Assembly (NCBI GenBank): GCA_016182295.1
Contig: JACOXP010000009.1
Location: forward strand, 1 to 38,084
DNA length: 38,084 nt
Direction of reading: 5' to 3'
From: Candidatus Harrisonbacteria bacterium
Lineage (GTDB): Bacteria; Patescibacteriota; Minisyncoccia; UBA6257; WO2-44-18
Below are positions 23,672 to 32,458 of this stretch, one piece after another. The translations under genes and the position numbers were made by a program. The stretch's first letter is position 1; each line of letters starts with the position of its first letter. The notes under the pieces are model-generated. The model saw nothing but the letters and a program-made list of their open reading frames with translations. It was not told the origin of the DNA and made no database searches.

Positions 23672-26029
23672 TTAGCTCTCAACTATGAAGTTAATCAACC
23701 GGTCTTTTACGAAAATTATCCGCTTGATTTTTGAAGGATCCAGCCACTTATTCATTCCGGGGGCGGTCATAGCCAATGCTTTAGCGTTGGTTTCATCTAT
23801 ACCGCGGTGAGCGGTGAGTTTGCCACGCGTCTTGCTGTTCACCTGGATTATCAACTCAAACGATTCTTCTTCCGCCAACCGCTCGTCCCATTCCGGCCAT
23901 TTTTCCTCGTCAAGAAGCGTTTTGTGGCCAAGTAAACTCCAAAGCTCCTGGGCAAGATGCGGCGCGAATGGAAAAAGCAGTTTGCAGTATGTCTTGTAAA
24001 AATCTTTGGAGAGAGTTTCTAATTTTTCCGCGTCATTAAGCGCGATCATCAAAGCGCTGACGGCGGTGTTGAAATGGAAATTTTTGATATCTTCCGTAAC
24101 TTTTTTGACGGTTTTATGAACCAAACGAACGGCGGCTTCATTTTCTCCAGTTTTTTTGTCTCTTCCAAAATTATAAATTCGCGCCAAAAAACGATGAGGG
24201 CCGATAATTCCCCGCGGATCCCAGGGTTTGACGTCCTCAAGCGGCCCCATAAACATTTCATAAAGCCGCAGTGAATCGGCGCCGAATTTCTCCACCATAT
24301 CATCGGGATTAACAACATTGCTTCGGGATTTGGACATTTTCTGCCCATCGGGTCCCAAAATAAGGCCTTGATTCACTAATTTCGCAAACGGCTCCTTGGT
24401 GGAAACAACACCGATATCGTAAAGGAATTTATGCCAAAATCTGGCGTAAAGAAGATGAAGGACCGCGTGCTCAACGCCGCCAACGTAAATATCCACGGGA
24501 AGCCAATGCTTAAAAACATTTTGATATTGGGAAATTGGAAATTGGAAATTGGAAACTTCCCGCATCAGATACGCGAGGTAATACCAACAGGAACCCGCCC
24601 ATTGAGGCATTGTATTGGTCTCCCGCTTGGCCGCGCCACCGCATTTTGGACATTTAACGTTAACCCATTTTTTAATTCCGGCCAGCGGGGATTCCACGCC
24701 ACCAGTCGGCTCATATTTTTTAACCTGTGGCAATTTCACCGGCAAATCTTCTTCCGGAACCGCAATATTTCCGCATTTCTCGCATTTAATTACGGGGATG
24801 GGCTCCCCCCAATATCGCTGGCGGGAAAATATCCAGTCCCGCAATTTGTAATTTATTGTTTTTTTAGCTCCTAGTTTTTCTATAACCTCTTCTTTGGGAA
24901 GCAGCGGTTCGTCAATTATCGGCAAATCAAACTTTTTTGCGAACTCGCGGTCGCGCTCATCATGTTGAGGTACCGCCATAACAGCGCCAGTGCCGTAATG
25001 GGCCAGGACATAATCGGCAATCCAAACCGGCACTTCTTTTTTATTCCAGGGATTGATCACGTAAACGCCATCAAGCGGCACTCCCGTTTTCTCTTTCCCT
25101 TCCTGCTGTCTTTCTTTTTCGCTCTTACTTTTAGCGGATTTGATATAAGCGGCGACTTTTTCCCAATTGCGGATTTTGGATTTTAATTTTTCGATTACCG
25201 GGTGTTCCGGCGCGATTACCATATAAGTGACTCCGGCGATGGTATCCGGACGGGTCGTAAAAACTTCAAGATCGCCGTAATAAATGCGGTCGCAACTGAA
25301 AGAAAACTTTATTAAAGCGCCTTCCGATCGGCCGATCCAATTTCGCTGCATTTCTTTGACTCGCTCCGGCCAGTCCAAGCTTTCCAAATCGGAAAGCAAA
25401 CGATCGGCGTAGGCGGTGATTTTCAAAATCCATTGCTTGAGATTCTTGCGTTCGGTTTTGCCGCCGCAACGTTCGCAAACCCCGTCGGCTACCTCTTCGT
25501 TGGAGAGCACTGTTTTGCAAGAAGAACACCAATTCACCGGCACTTCCGCTTCATAAGCAAGGCCCTTTTTAAAAAGCTGGAGGAAAATCCATTGTGTCCA
25601 TTTATAATATTCTGGATCGGTGGTGTTTATTTCTCTTTGCCAATCATAGCTAAAACCCAAACTATTGAGCTGATTTTTGAATCGTTTGATGTTGTTTTTT
25701 ACAACAATACTCGGGTGAATTTTCTTTTTGATGGCGTAATTTTCCGCCGGCAATCCGAAGGCGTCCCAGCCCATCGGATGCAAAACGTTGTGGCCGTTCA
25801 TCCGTAAAAACCGCGCCATAATATCGGAAGCGGTATAGCCCTCGACGTGGCCGACATGAAGCCCATCGCCGGAAGGATACGGAAACATATCCAAAACGTA
25901 GAACTTGCGGCGGCCTTGGCTCGCCGAAGCCCCGCGAAGCGGGGCGGAGGCAGCCCAAAGCTTATACTTATTTTTAGCCCAAATTTTCTGCCATTTTTTC
26001 TCAATTTTCTTAAAATCGTATTTTGGCAT
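23672..26029 (-). CDS. leuS: Leucyl-tRNA synthetase
   Basis: This 785-residue class-I synthetase has the HIGH-type motif DMFPYPSGDGLHVGHVEGYTA, a zinc-like CSSCKTVL...CERCGG knuckle, the CP1 editing domain (TTRPDTIAGVTYMVIAPEHP and AVPQHDERDREFA) and the KMSKS loop GQKMSKSRSNVVNPDD, then the anticodon-binding helices. Editing residues are present, so misacylated tRNA should be cleared. Two segments look inserted: SAPLRGASASQGRR (about 23-37) encoded by a GC-rich hairpin repeat, and SNFQFPISQ (about 492-501) encoded by a 7-base tandem repeat. It is transcribed with glmS downstream. Confidence 0.97.
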   Translation of the reverse strand: MPKYDFKKIEKKWQKIWAKNKYKLWAASAPLRGASASQGRRKFYVLDMFPYPSGDGLHVGHVEGYTASDIMARFLRMNGHNVLHPMGWDAFGLPAENYAIKKKIHPSIVVKNNIKRFKNQLNSLGFSYDWQREINTTDPEYYKWTQWIFLQLFKKGLAYEAEVPVNWCSSCKTVLSNEEVADGVCERCGGKTERKNLKQWILKITAYADRLLSDLESLDWPERVKEMQRNWIGRSEGALIKFSFSCDRIYYGDLEVFTTRPDTIAGVTYMVIAPEHPVIEKLKSKIRNWEKVAAYIKSAKSKSEKERQQEGKEKTGVPLDGVYVINPWNKKEVPVWIADYVLAHYGTGAVMAVPQHDERDREFAKKFDLPIIDEPLLPKEEVIEKLGAKKTINYKLRDWIFSRQRYWGEPIPVIKCEKCGNIAVPEEDLPVKLPQVKKYEPTGGVESPLAGIKKWVNVKCPKCGGAAKRETNTMPQWAGSCWYYLAYLMREVSNFQFPISQYQNVFKHWLPVDIYVGGVEHAVLHLLYARFWHKFLYDIGVVSTKEPFAKLVNQGLILGPDGQKMSKSRSNVVNPDDMVEKFGADSLRLYEMFMGPLEDVKPWDPRGIIGPHRFLARIYNFGRDKKTGENEAAVRLVHKTVKKVTEDIKNFHFNTAVSALMIALNDAEKLETLSKDFYKTYCKLLFPFAPHLAQELWSLLGHKTLLDEEKWPEWDERLAEEESFELIIQVNSKTRGKLTAHRGIDETNAKALAMTAPGMNKWLDPSKIKRIIFVKDRLINFIVES
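24526..24554. repeat. 7-base tandem repeat inside leuS (ATTGGAA x4)
   Basis: One variant unit (ATTGGGAA) and three perfect ATTGGAA units run head to tail. On the coding strand they encode SNFQFPIS, reading the 7-mer successively in all three frames. Confidence 0.8.
25913..25956. repeat. GC-rich palindromic repeat inside leuS
   Basis: GCCCCGC (25929-25935) and GCGGGGC (25939-25945) form a perfect 7-bp stem with a GAA loop, flanked by GGCTCGCCGAA and GGAGGCAGCC. It adds an Ala/Ser/Gly/Arg-rich stretch next to the N-terminal catalytic fold of LeuRS. Confidence 0.7.
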
Positions 26030-26046
26030 ATACGCCTATTTTACAA

Positions 26047-26075
26047 TAAAAAAAGCCCGCGAAATAGCGGGCTCA
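26047..26075 (-). terminator. Intrinsic terminator of the 97-residue protein gene
   Basis: On the minus strand AGCCCGC (26073-26067) pairs with GCGGGCT (26060-26054), followed by TTTTTTT. The stem begins at the TGA stop codon. Confidence 0.92.
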
Positions 26076-26366
26076 TCGGCCACTTTGTTTGTATCGCTCT
26101 TGTTGATCGTGAATCGCCAAGATTAGCGCATGAATTCCGTAAACTTGTTCGGGATTCGGCTCGCCAAAAGCTTCCTCAATCCAGTCATCGTTAATGGACA
26201 GACTGAGCCTTCCATCTTGCCGCCAATCCACGAAAATCAAATCATTGCCAAATTGACAACTGAAAGCATTGCCAATTATCACTCTCCACATAATCTCGTC
26301 GTTTTCCGTATATATTTTCAGGAGCGCGATTGTCCGACGGGCGACCTCGGGATCTAGATTCGACAT
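26073..26366 (-). CDS. Hypothetical 97-residue soluble protein
   Basis: The protein is acidic and mixed alpha/beta: a helical start (LDPEVARRTIALLKIYTENDEIMWRVI), a beta stretch (LIFVDWRQDGRLSLSI) and a helical end (EQVYGIHALILAIHDQQERYKQ). There is no signal peptide and no known motif. A consensus Shine-Dalgarno GGAGG (26375-26371), its own promoter inside the tatD 3' end, and a strong terminator make it an independent unit. I do not recognise a family. Confidence 0.75.
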   Translation of the reverse strand: MSNLDPEVARRTIALLKIYTENDEIMWRVIIGNAFSCQFGNDLIFVDWRQDGRLSLSINDDWIEEAFGEPNPEQVYGIHALILAIHDQQERYKQSGR

Positions 26367-26391
26367 AACACCTCCAAAAAGAGCTTTTGAA

Positions 26392-26419
26392 ATTATATAG
26401 TTATTTTAAAAACTTGCAA
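26392..26419 (-). promoter_or_regulatory. Promoter of the 97-residue protein gene
   Basis: Minus strand TTGCAA (26419-26414), 16-base spacer and perfect TATAAT (26397-26392), overlapping the tatD stop region. Confidence 0.55.
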
Positions 26420-27226
26420 GGCGTTTTTGGTTGTCTGCTCGGCGATTTTTTCGATTGATTCTCCGCGTAACTCCGCTAAATGTTTTGCGGTTTCGATGAT
26501 ATAAGCCGGTTCGTTACGTTTGCCACGATGCGGCTCCGGCGCGACATAGGGCGCGTCGGTTTCGAGCATAATACGGTCTAAAGGAATGTAATTTAAGATT
26601 GTGTCATAATCGCGGGAAAAGGTTATGACGCCGCCGAAGGTAAAATAAAACCCCGCCTCCAAAAGTTTCTTGGTAACCGTAAGAGAGCCGACATAAAAAT
26701 GATTAATTTTCGGCACAGAAATCGGATTTTCTCTAAGAATTTCGAGCGTATCTTCGTAAGCATCATCGCTGCCCGCCGATGGTCTGGTGTGCATCATTAG
26801 CGCCTTTCCTAGTGATTCGGCAAGCTTTATTTGCTCACTAAAGGCTTCTTTCTGATTCTTGACGTGGTCTTCGCGGCTAGCGTCCGTCAGCCGATAATAA
26901 TCAAGTCCGCACTCTCCTATAGCCACAACTTTTGAATCTTTGGCAAGCTCGCCAAGTTTTTTTACGTCAAATTTTTCCCTTACCGGCTCTTTTTGCTCCT
27001 TGCGATCGTGATACCAATTTTCGCTCAAATGATTCGGGTGAAAACCCACCGTTGCCCAAATGTCATTTGGGTATTTTTTAGCAAGTCCGATGGCTAACTT
27101 GGAAGTCGCGGCCTGCGTTCCAACGCAAATCATTTTTACCCCCACTTTTTGAGCGCGCTTGATTACATCGTCTCGGTCTTTATCGTAAAGAGGAAAATGG
27201 ACGTGGGTATGCGTGTCAAAAATCAT
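26393..27226 (-). CDS. tatD: TatD-family metal-dependent hydrolase (DNase)
   Basis: This 277-residue TIM-barrel hydrolase has the TatD metal ligands: MIFDTHTHVHF at the N-terminus, GECGLDYYR in the middle, a His in MMHTRPSAG, HFYVGSLTV and the closing MLETDAPYVAPEPHRGKRNEP. TatD proteins are 3'-5' exonucleases and general phosphoesterases linked to DNA repair. It is somewhat longer than the usual ~260 residues because of the NWYHDRKEQKEPVREKFD loop after the second strand. Its ATG overlaps the metG stop by 4 bases, a pairing found in many bacteria. Confidence 0.94.
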   Translation of the reverse strand: MIFDTHTHVHFPLYDKDRDDVIKRAQKVGVKMICVGTQAATSKLAIGLAKKYPNDIWATVGFHPNHLSENWYHDRKEQKEPVREKFDVKKLGELAKDSKVVAIGECGLDYYRLTDASREDHVKNQKEAFSEQIKLAESLGKALMMHTRPSAGSDDAYEDTLEILRENPISVPKINHFYVGSLTVTKKLLEAGFYFTFGGVITFSRDYDTILNYIPLDRIMLETDAPYVAPEPHRGKRNEPAYIIETAKHLAELRGESIEKIAEQTTKNALQVFKITI

Positions 27227-28644
27227 AGCCGCGGAAACAAAACTCCAATTTTGGAAACTCGTAAAGTTTTTTTATCAGACCAGTGAATGGCTTTGGTGAT
27301 TTTACCGGACGTTTCCGGCAGAAACGGCACGAGTAAAACCGCCAAATTATCTAAAATAACAACGGCGTTCAAAATCTCATTTTTCTTTTCTCCCTCCCAA
27401 AGTTTTTTCTCGTTGACGTAAGCGTCTCCGCAGCCAATCAATTCCCAAATTGCCGAAAGAGCTTCGTGCAGTTTAAATTCGTTAACTTTCTTTTCAACCG
27501 TCTTTCTGGTCTGATCTATCGTCTTGCTAATTGCTCTTTCAACAACTTTTTTTAAATCGATATCAACTTCGCCCAGTTTTTCTCCAAGCGCCAAAACACG
27601 AGCGGCAAAATTGCCAAGACCATTCGCCAAATCTCCATTATATCGCTCTTTAAATTTTTCTTCGCTGTAATCGCCGTCTTCGCCTGACGAAATCTCTCGC
27701 AAGAGATAATAACGAACGGCATCCGAACCATACTTTTTAACCAACTCCTCCGGAGTAACCACATTACCAATCGTCTTGGACATCTTCTGGCCGTCAACGG
27801 TAATAAATCCATGAACAAAGATTTTTTTAGGCAATTTTAAACCGGCTGAAAGGAGCATTCCCGGCCAAATGGCGGCGTGGAAACGTAAAATATCCTTTCC
27901 GATAACGTGAATATCGGCCGGCCAGTATTTCTCCGGAAGAAGATAATTGGAAAGGGCGTCCGCCCAGACATACATCGTGCTGTCCGGATCACCAGGCACC
28001 GGCACTCCCCAGCTTAAATCTTTGTTGGGGCGGGAGAAGCTGACATCTTCTAAACCGTCGGAAATTAAGCTCAAAATCTCGTTTTTCCGGGATTCCGGCA
28101 GGATTTCTATACCTCCTTTCTTGATAGCTTTCTTAATTTTTTCGGAGTATTTGGAAAGTTTAAAAAACCAATTTTCTTCTTCAATAGTTTCCGGCTTAGT
28201 TTTGTGATCACGGCAAACTCCGTCTTCCAAATCTTTCTCGGTTATAAACGCCTCATGACCCACGCAATACCGACCGCGATAGATTTTTTTATAAAGGTCG
28301 CCGGATTTCTCAATCGCCTTCCAAATTTTTTGAGCGTTTGGCCAGTGACGCTTTTGATCCGAGGTACGAATAAAATCGTCCCAGGATAAATTCAAAACTT
28401 TTTTGAGATTTCGGAATTTTTCAGAAATTTCATCAGTAAATTTTTTCGGCGAACTACCAGCCGCCTCGGCGGCCCGGACGATTTTTGCCCCATGTTCATC
28501 GGCGCCGGTCAAAAAGAAAACATCAAAGTCCCGCTGGCGTCGCCAGCGAGCCAAAACATCCGCCTGTATTGATTCCAGAGCGAATCCAATATGCGGCGGG
28601 GCGTTAACATAAGCTATTGAGGTTGTTATATAAAACTTTTTCAT
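27223..28644 (-). CDS. metG: Methionyl-tRNA synthetase
   Basis: This 473-residue class-I synthetase has YVNAPPHIGFAL (HIGH motif, about residue 15-23), FLTGADEHGAKI, KSGDLYKKIYRGRYC, WADALSNYLLP and the KMSKS loop GQKMSKTIGNVVTPEEL (about 290), then the anticodon-binding helical domain. The zinc insertion is of the reduced, metal-free type (YCVGHEAFITEKDLEDGVCRDH). There is no C-terminal tRNA-binding (Arc1p-like) extension. It forms an operon with tatD. Confidence 0.97.
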   Translation of the reverse strand: MKKFYITTSIAYVNAPPHIGFALESIQADVLARWRRQRDFDVFFLTGADEHGAKIVRAAEAAGSSPKKFTDEISEKFRNLKKVLNLSWDDFIRTSDQKRHWPNAQKIWKAIEKSGDLYKKIYRGRYCVGHEAFITEKDLEDGVCRDHKTKPETIEEENWFFKLSKYSEKIKKAIKKGGIEILPESRKNEILSLISDGLEDVSFSRPNKDLSWGVPVPGDPDSTMYVWADALSNYLLPEKYWPADIHVIGKDILRFHAAIWPGMLLSAGLKLPKKIFVHGFITVDGQKMSKTIGNVVTPEELVKKYGSDAVRYYLLREISSGEDGDYSEEKFKERYNGDLANGLGNFAARVLALGEKLGEVDIDLKKVVERAISKTIDQTRKTVEKKVNEFKLHEALSAIWELIGCGDAYVNEKKLWEGEKKNEILNAVVILDNLAVLLVPFLPETSGKITKAIHWSDKKTLRVSKIGVLFPRL

Positions 28645-28646
28645 AT

Positions 28647-28674
28647 CTAGATACTAGATTCTAGTTTCTAGATT
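28647..28674. repeat. 7-base tandem repeat upstream of metG (CTAGATT x4)
   Basis: Four successive 7-base units, CTAGATA, CTAGATT, CTAGTTT and CTAGATT, fill the 34-base gap between the transporter gene and metG. Confidence 0.8.
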
Positions 28675-28678
28675 CTCG

Positions 28679-29698
28679 TCAAAGTCCCAGACCGCGACGG
28701 CGAGCTTTGGAAGCAGACCATTCTTCGGCGAATTCCTGGAAAAGCACCGCCGCCGGAACGGCTAGAATCAAACCGACAAAACCAAAAACTTGAGCCCCGA
28801 TTAGAAGCGCGATCAAAATAACCACCGGAGAAAGGTCGGTAGTGAGTTTAGAAACCAGCGGCACCAGGATATTGTTTTCGAGTTGCTGAATAATAATAAA
28901 CAAAATCAAAGCGTAAAAAGCGAGAGCGGTCGAAGTAGTCAACCCCACAAGAACCGCCAAACTGCCGCTGAAAATTGGACCAACGTAAGGCACTAATTCG
29001 AAAATTCCGGCAACAATACCGAGGAGCAAGCTGTATTTCACCCCCAGAACCCAAAGGCCCAAAAATACCAATAAACCGACGCCAAAGCTCAAGACTACCT
29101 GCCCCGCCAGCCAGCGGCCGATTTTTTGTTTGATTCGATAGTAAAGATCGATGGTTTTATTCTCGTAAGCGGACGGCAGAATGGTAATCAAAAACTTTTC
29201 AACCCCGTCTTTCCCGACAGTAAGATAGAAGGACAGGACAAACACTGAAAGCGCGGTTGTTAAACTTCCTAAAAACTTTGTGCCAATTTCCAATAGCGAG
29301 GTGCTGCCGCTTAAAAGAACGTTGGTAATTTGGCCGAGCGCTTTATTGACGGAGTCAATCAAGCCGGAAGTGTCAATAAAGTCAAAAAGCGTGCCGGAAT
29401 ATCTGTCTAAACTACTAAGAAAAGTGTTGAACTCGGCCAGCGCGATCGGAATAACCACGTAAGCGATTAACGCGATAAGGAAAATTAAAATTATGTAAAG
29501 AACAAGGGTGCTTAAAATTCTGGGGATTTTGCGTTTCTCAAGCCAACTAACAATCGGATCTAAAGCGGCGGAGATAATCAAGGCCAAAAAGAGCGCTATT
29601 AAAATATCGCGAGCAATAAAAAGTATTGCCGCTAAAGCAACCATAAACAAAATTCTCCAAAGAGAACTCCAACTAATTGCTATGCCTCTTCCGTCCAT
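28679..29698 (-). CDS. AI-2E/PerM-family transporter
   Basis: This 339-residue membrane protein has about eight predicted helices. The family pattern is clear: paired N-terminal helices (LWRILFMVALAAILFIARDILIALFLALIISAAL), DPIVSWLEKRKIPRILSTLVLY, the mid-protein VLSFYLTVGKDGVEKFL, and the C-terminal GIFELVPYVGPIFSGSLAVLVGL with QQLENNILVPLVSKLTTDLSPVVILIALLIGAQVFGFVGLILAVP. Members export autoinducer-2 or act as sodium/proton antiporters; the substrate is unknown. TATATA ends 6 bases before the ATG, so the message is probably leaderless. Confidence 0.92.
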   Translation of the reverse strand: MDGRGIAISWSSLWRILFMVALAAILFIARDILIALFLALIISAALDPIVSWLEKRKIPRILSTLVLYIILIFLIALIAYVVIPIALAEFNTFLSSLDRYSGTLFDFIDTSGLIDSVNKALGQITNVLLSGSTSLLEIGTKFLGSLTTALSVFVLSFYLTVGKDGVEKFLITILPSAYENKTIDLYYRIKQKIGRWLAGQVVLSFGVGLLVFLGLWVLGVKYSLLLGIVAGIFELVPYVGPIFSGSLAVLVGLTTSTALAFYALILFIIIQQLENNILVPLVSKLTTDLSPVVILIALLIGAQVFGFVGLILAVPAAVLFQEFAEEWSASKARRRGLGL

Positions 29699-29704
29699 TA
29701 CCTT

Positions 29705-29710
29705 TATATA
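29705..29710 (-). promoter_or_regulatory. -10 box of the AI-2E-type transporter gene
   Basis: TATATA on the minus strand, 6 bases before the ATG at 29698. It overlaps the end of the upstream peptidase gene's flank. Confidence 0.45.
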
Positions 29711-29711
29711 A

Positions 29712-30986
29712 CTACAAACTCAGCAATTTTTCAAATCGTTTCTTATCCTTATAGGGCCCGATGATCGCCAAATTAAGCTTGTCGTTACGGAAGATGTCCT
29801 TAGCCAGCTTAATTACTTCATTTCTACTTACTTTCCCAACCGCTTTCACGATTTCATCCGGAGTTTTCAATTTTTCCCCTAAAATTTCCTGGCCGCCGTA
29901 AAAATTAGCCATTGCGTCCGAACTTTCCAGCCCAAGCAAGAACCTTCCGGAGAGGTGATCCTTGGCTCGTTGTAAATCACCGGCACTCAAATCACCACCG
30001 GCTATTTTGGAAAGCTCGTCGAGGGTCGCTTTAATGGCAATATCCAGCTTTTCATGATTCACACCGGCCGAAACAGCGAAAAATCCGTGATCCGTGAAAA
30101 GGTCGGCATCGGCTCTGATGGAATAAGCCGCTCCTAATTCCCCTCGGACTTTTTGAAAAAGACGGGAGCTCATTCCACCGCCCAAAACATCGGCCAGGAC
30201 GTTCAACGCGTACCTACGTTTATCATAGGCATCGAAAGCCCGAACGCCCATCACTATATGGGCTTGATCGGATTCTTTGTGCCGCAGAAGAATAGCCGGT
30301 TTCTGCTGTGATTCTTTTGTCTTAAGTTTGCCCATTTTTTTACCAGTATTAATGCCGGTAAAATGCCGTTTAATGCTTTTGGCAATACCGCTTGGATCAA
30401 ATTTCCCGGCTACCACTATAATCGTAGCTTGAGCAACATATTGCGCCGCCCGATAGTCGGTTAATTTTTGACGAGTAAGTTTATTTACTATTTCTTTTGT
30501 GCCGCCAATATCCCAGCCGGCCGGTTGGTCGCCGTAGAGCAAATCCATAAAAAGATCTTGGACTTTGCGCGGAGGCGTATCTTCATACATATTTAATTCT
30601 TCAATAACAACGCCTTTTTCTTTCTCGATTTCTTTTTCGTCAAGCTTTTGGTTCAAATAAATGTCGGAAACGACGTCTAAAATTCTTTCAGTGTGCTTCG
30701 GCTGGGCTTTGGCAAAATAGCCGGTCCATTCTTGTGAAGTAAAAGCGTTGTATTCGGCGCCGATGCCATCCAATTCACTGGAAATATCAATGGCGTGCGG
30801 CCGGCGAGTAGTCCCCTTGAAACACATATGCTCCAAAAAATGAGAGATGCCATTGATATCTTTCGTTTCATATTTGGAACCGGTAGCAACTAAAACTAAA
30901 ACGGTGGTGGTCAAACTGTCCGCTTCCGGAACTAAAACGATCCGCAAACCGTTTGGCAAAGTTATTTTTTTAAATCCTAAGCTCAT
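29712..30986 (-). CDS. M16-family zinc metallopeptidase
   Basis: This 424-residue protein has the inverted zinc motif HFLEHMCFKGT (HxxEH, about residues 47-51), with the third ligand Glu expected in VVIEELNMYEDTP. The second half-domain has the family R/Y signature ADVLGGGMSSRLFQKVRGELGAAYSI. It resembles the single-repeat bacterial PqqL/YmxG-type processing peptidases. It is presumably cytoplasmic, since there is no signal peptide. Its start overlaps the glyS stop by 17 bases, so translation is probably coupled. Confidence 0.94.
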   Translation of the reverse strand: MSLGFKKITLPNGLRIVLVPEADSLTTTVLVLVATGSKYETKDINGISHFLEHMCFKGTTRRPHAIDISSELDGIGAEYNAFTSQEWTGYFAKAQPKHTERILDVVSDIYLNQKLDEKEIEKEKGVVIEELNMYEDTPPRKVQDLFMDLLYGDQPAGWDIGGTKEIVNKLTRQKLTDYRAAQYVAQATIIVVAGKFDPSGIAKSIKRHFTGINTGKKMGKLKTKESQQKPAILLRHKESDQAHIVMGVRAFDAYDKRRYALNVLADVLGGGMSSRLFQKVRGELGAAYSIRADADLFTDHGFFAVSAGVNHEKLDIAIKATLDELSKIAGGDLSAGDLQRAKDHLSGRFLLGLESSDAMANFYGGQEILGEKLKTPDEIVKAVGKVSRNEVIKLAKDIFRNDKLNLAIIGPYKDKKRFEKLLSL

Positions 30987-32445
30987 TGATGAGATATTCT
31001 TCGAGTTTCGCTATTTTAATTCTTTTTTGCTTCATCGAATCGCGGTCGCGCACGGTAACATCTTTTTTCTTAGCCGAATCAAAATCAATGGTAACACAAA
31101 ACGGCGTTCCGATTTCGTCCTGCCGACGGTAGCGGCGGCCGATGCTTTGAGTTTCGTCATATTCGCAAACGAATTTTTCCGAAAGTTCATCAAAGATCTT
31201 TTTGGCCAGCTTGGAAAGCTCCGGTTTTTTAGAAAGCGGCAAGACGGCCACTTTCACCGGCGCCAGCCAGTGAGGAAATTTCATAACTACGCGGGTGGCG
31301 CTTTCGCCCTCTTCCGCTTGCCCTGAACTTGTCGAACGGGCAGTTGGGGCCTGTTCTTCTTCGTAGGCCTCGAGCATCGCTACCAAAACCGATCTGTCTA
31401 CTCCCCAAGTTGGTTCAATCACGTGGGGAATAAATTTTTTCTTGGGATCCTCCGGATCAGCGTAAGAAAGATCCTGACCGCTTGCCTGGGAGTGATTTTT
31501 GAGATCAAAATCGGTTCGATAAGCCAGGCCGTAAAGCTCTTCATTGCCAAACGGGTAGTCGTAATCCACATCCACGGTGCGCTTGGAATAATGAGCGCGG
31601 TCCTCGGCCGACACTTCCCGATAATGAATTTTCTTTTCGGAGACACCAAGGTGTTTCAGCCATTTTTTCATCTCGCCAAGCCAGTGATCAAACCATTTCT
31701 CCCAATCTTTTTCTTCGCAGAAATACTCAATTTCCATTTGCTCGAATTCTCGAGTGCGGAAAATGAAGTTGCCCGGCGTAATTTCATTGCGAAACGCCTT
31801 CCCGGCCTGGGCAATACCGAAAGGCAACCGCTTGCGCGTCGTGTCAATAATGTTTTTAAAATCGACAAACATCGCTTGGGCTGTTTCCGGGCGAAGATAA
31901 ACTTCGTTGGCCTTTTCTTCCGCCGGACCCATAAAGGTTTTGAACATTAAGTTGAATTGTTTAGGTATGGCGACTTTAATCCCCCCCCCACAAGTAGGGC
32001 AATCCCAATATGAATTTTCTCTTTCATATGGATATTTTTCAAAAGCTTCTTTTGGGTTCTTAAATAAAAGTTCGTGAAATTTTTCAGATCTTTCTATGCC
32101 TTTTTCATCGGGGGCAGTCCTTCCTTGAGATGGAAGAAATCTAAGCTGATCAGCTCTGAAACGATGATGGCACTTTTTGCATTCTATTAAGGGATCGGAG
32201 AAGTTTTTTAGATGACCGCTGGCTTCCCAAACTTTAGGATTCATCATCAAAGCGGCGTCCAGACCGACAATGTCGGCGCGCTGGCGGACAAAACGCTTCC
32301 ACCATTCATCTTTGATGTTTTTTTTGAGTTCCGCTCCAAGCGGTCCGTAATCCCAAGAATTGGCAAGACCGCCGTAGATTTCCGATCCCGGAAAAATAAA
32401 ACCGCGGCGTTTTGCTAAATTAACTATTTTTTCCATTAAATCCAT
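30970..32445 (-). CDS. glyS: Glycyl-tRNA synthetase (alpha2 type)
   Basis: From ATG 32445 the protein has 491 residues. It is the dimeric class-II GlyRS found in archaea, eukaryotes and many bacteria, with GFIFPGSEIYGGLANSWDYGPLG, a zinc site (CKKCHHRF...CPTCGGG), RPETAQAMFVDFKN, KAFRNEITPGNFIFRTREFEQMEIEYF and IEPTWGVDRSVLVAML, then the anticodon-binding domain. An in-frame repeat (31316-31336) encodes STSSGQA at about residues 370-377, between catalytic and anticodon domains. The frame is open to 32499, but that part overlaps the upstream gene and lacks GlyRS similarity. Confidence 0.96.
   Translation of the reverse strand: MDLMEKIVNLAKRRGFIFPGSEIYGGLANSWDYGPLGAELKKNIKDEWWKRFVRQRADIVGLDAALMMNPKVWEASGHLKNFSDPLIECKKCHHRFRADQLRFLPSQGRTAPDEKGIERSEKFHELLFKNPKEAFEKYPYERENSYWDCPTCGGGIKVAIPKQFNLMFKTFMGPAEEKANEVYLRPETAQAMFVDFKNIIDTTRKRLPFGIAQAGKAFRNEITPGNFIFRTREFEQMEIEYFCEEKDWEKWFDHWLGEMKKWLKHLGVSEKKIHYREVSAEDRAHYSKRTVDVDYDYPFGNEELYGLAYRTDFDLKNHSQASGQDLSYADPEDPKKKFIPHVIEPTWGVDRSVLVAMLEAYEEEQAPTARSTSSGQAEEGESATRVVMKFPHWLAPVKVAVLPLSKKPELSKLAKKIFDELSEKFVCEYDETQSIGRRYRRQDEIGTPFCVTIDFDSAKKKDVTVRDRDSMKQKRIKIAKLEEYLINELRI
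31316..31336. repeat. Short dispersed repeat, copy 2 (inside glyS)
   Basis: Identical over 21 bases to 6257-6277 in merA, in the same orientation and same reading frame (STSSGQA). Confidence 0.85.
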
Positions 32446-32458
32446 GGTGTGATTTATA

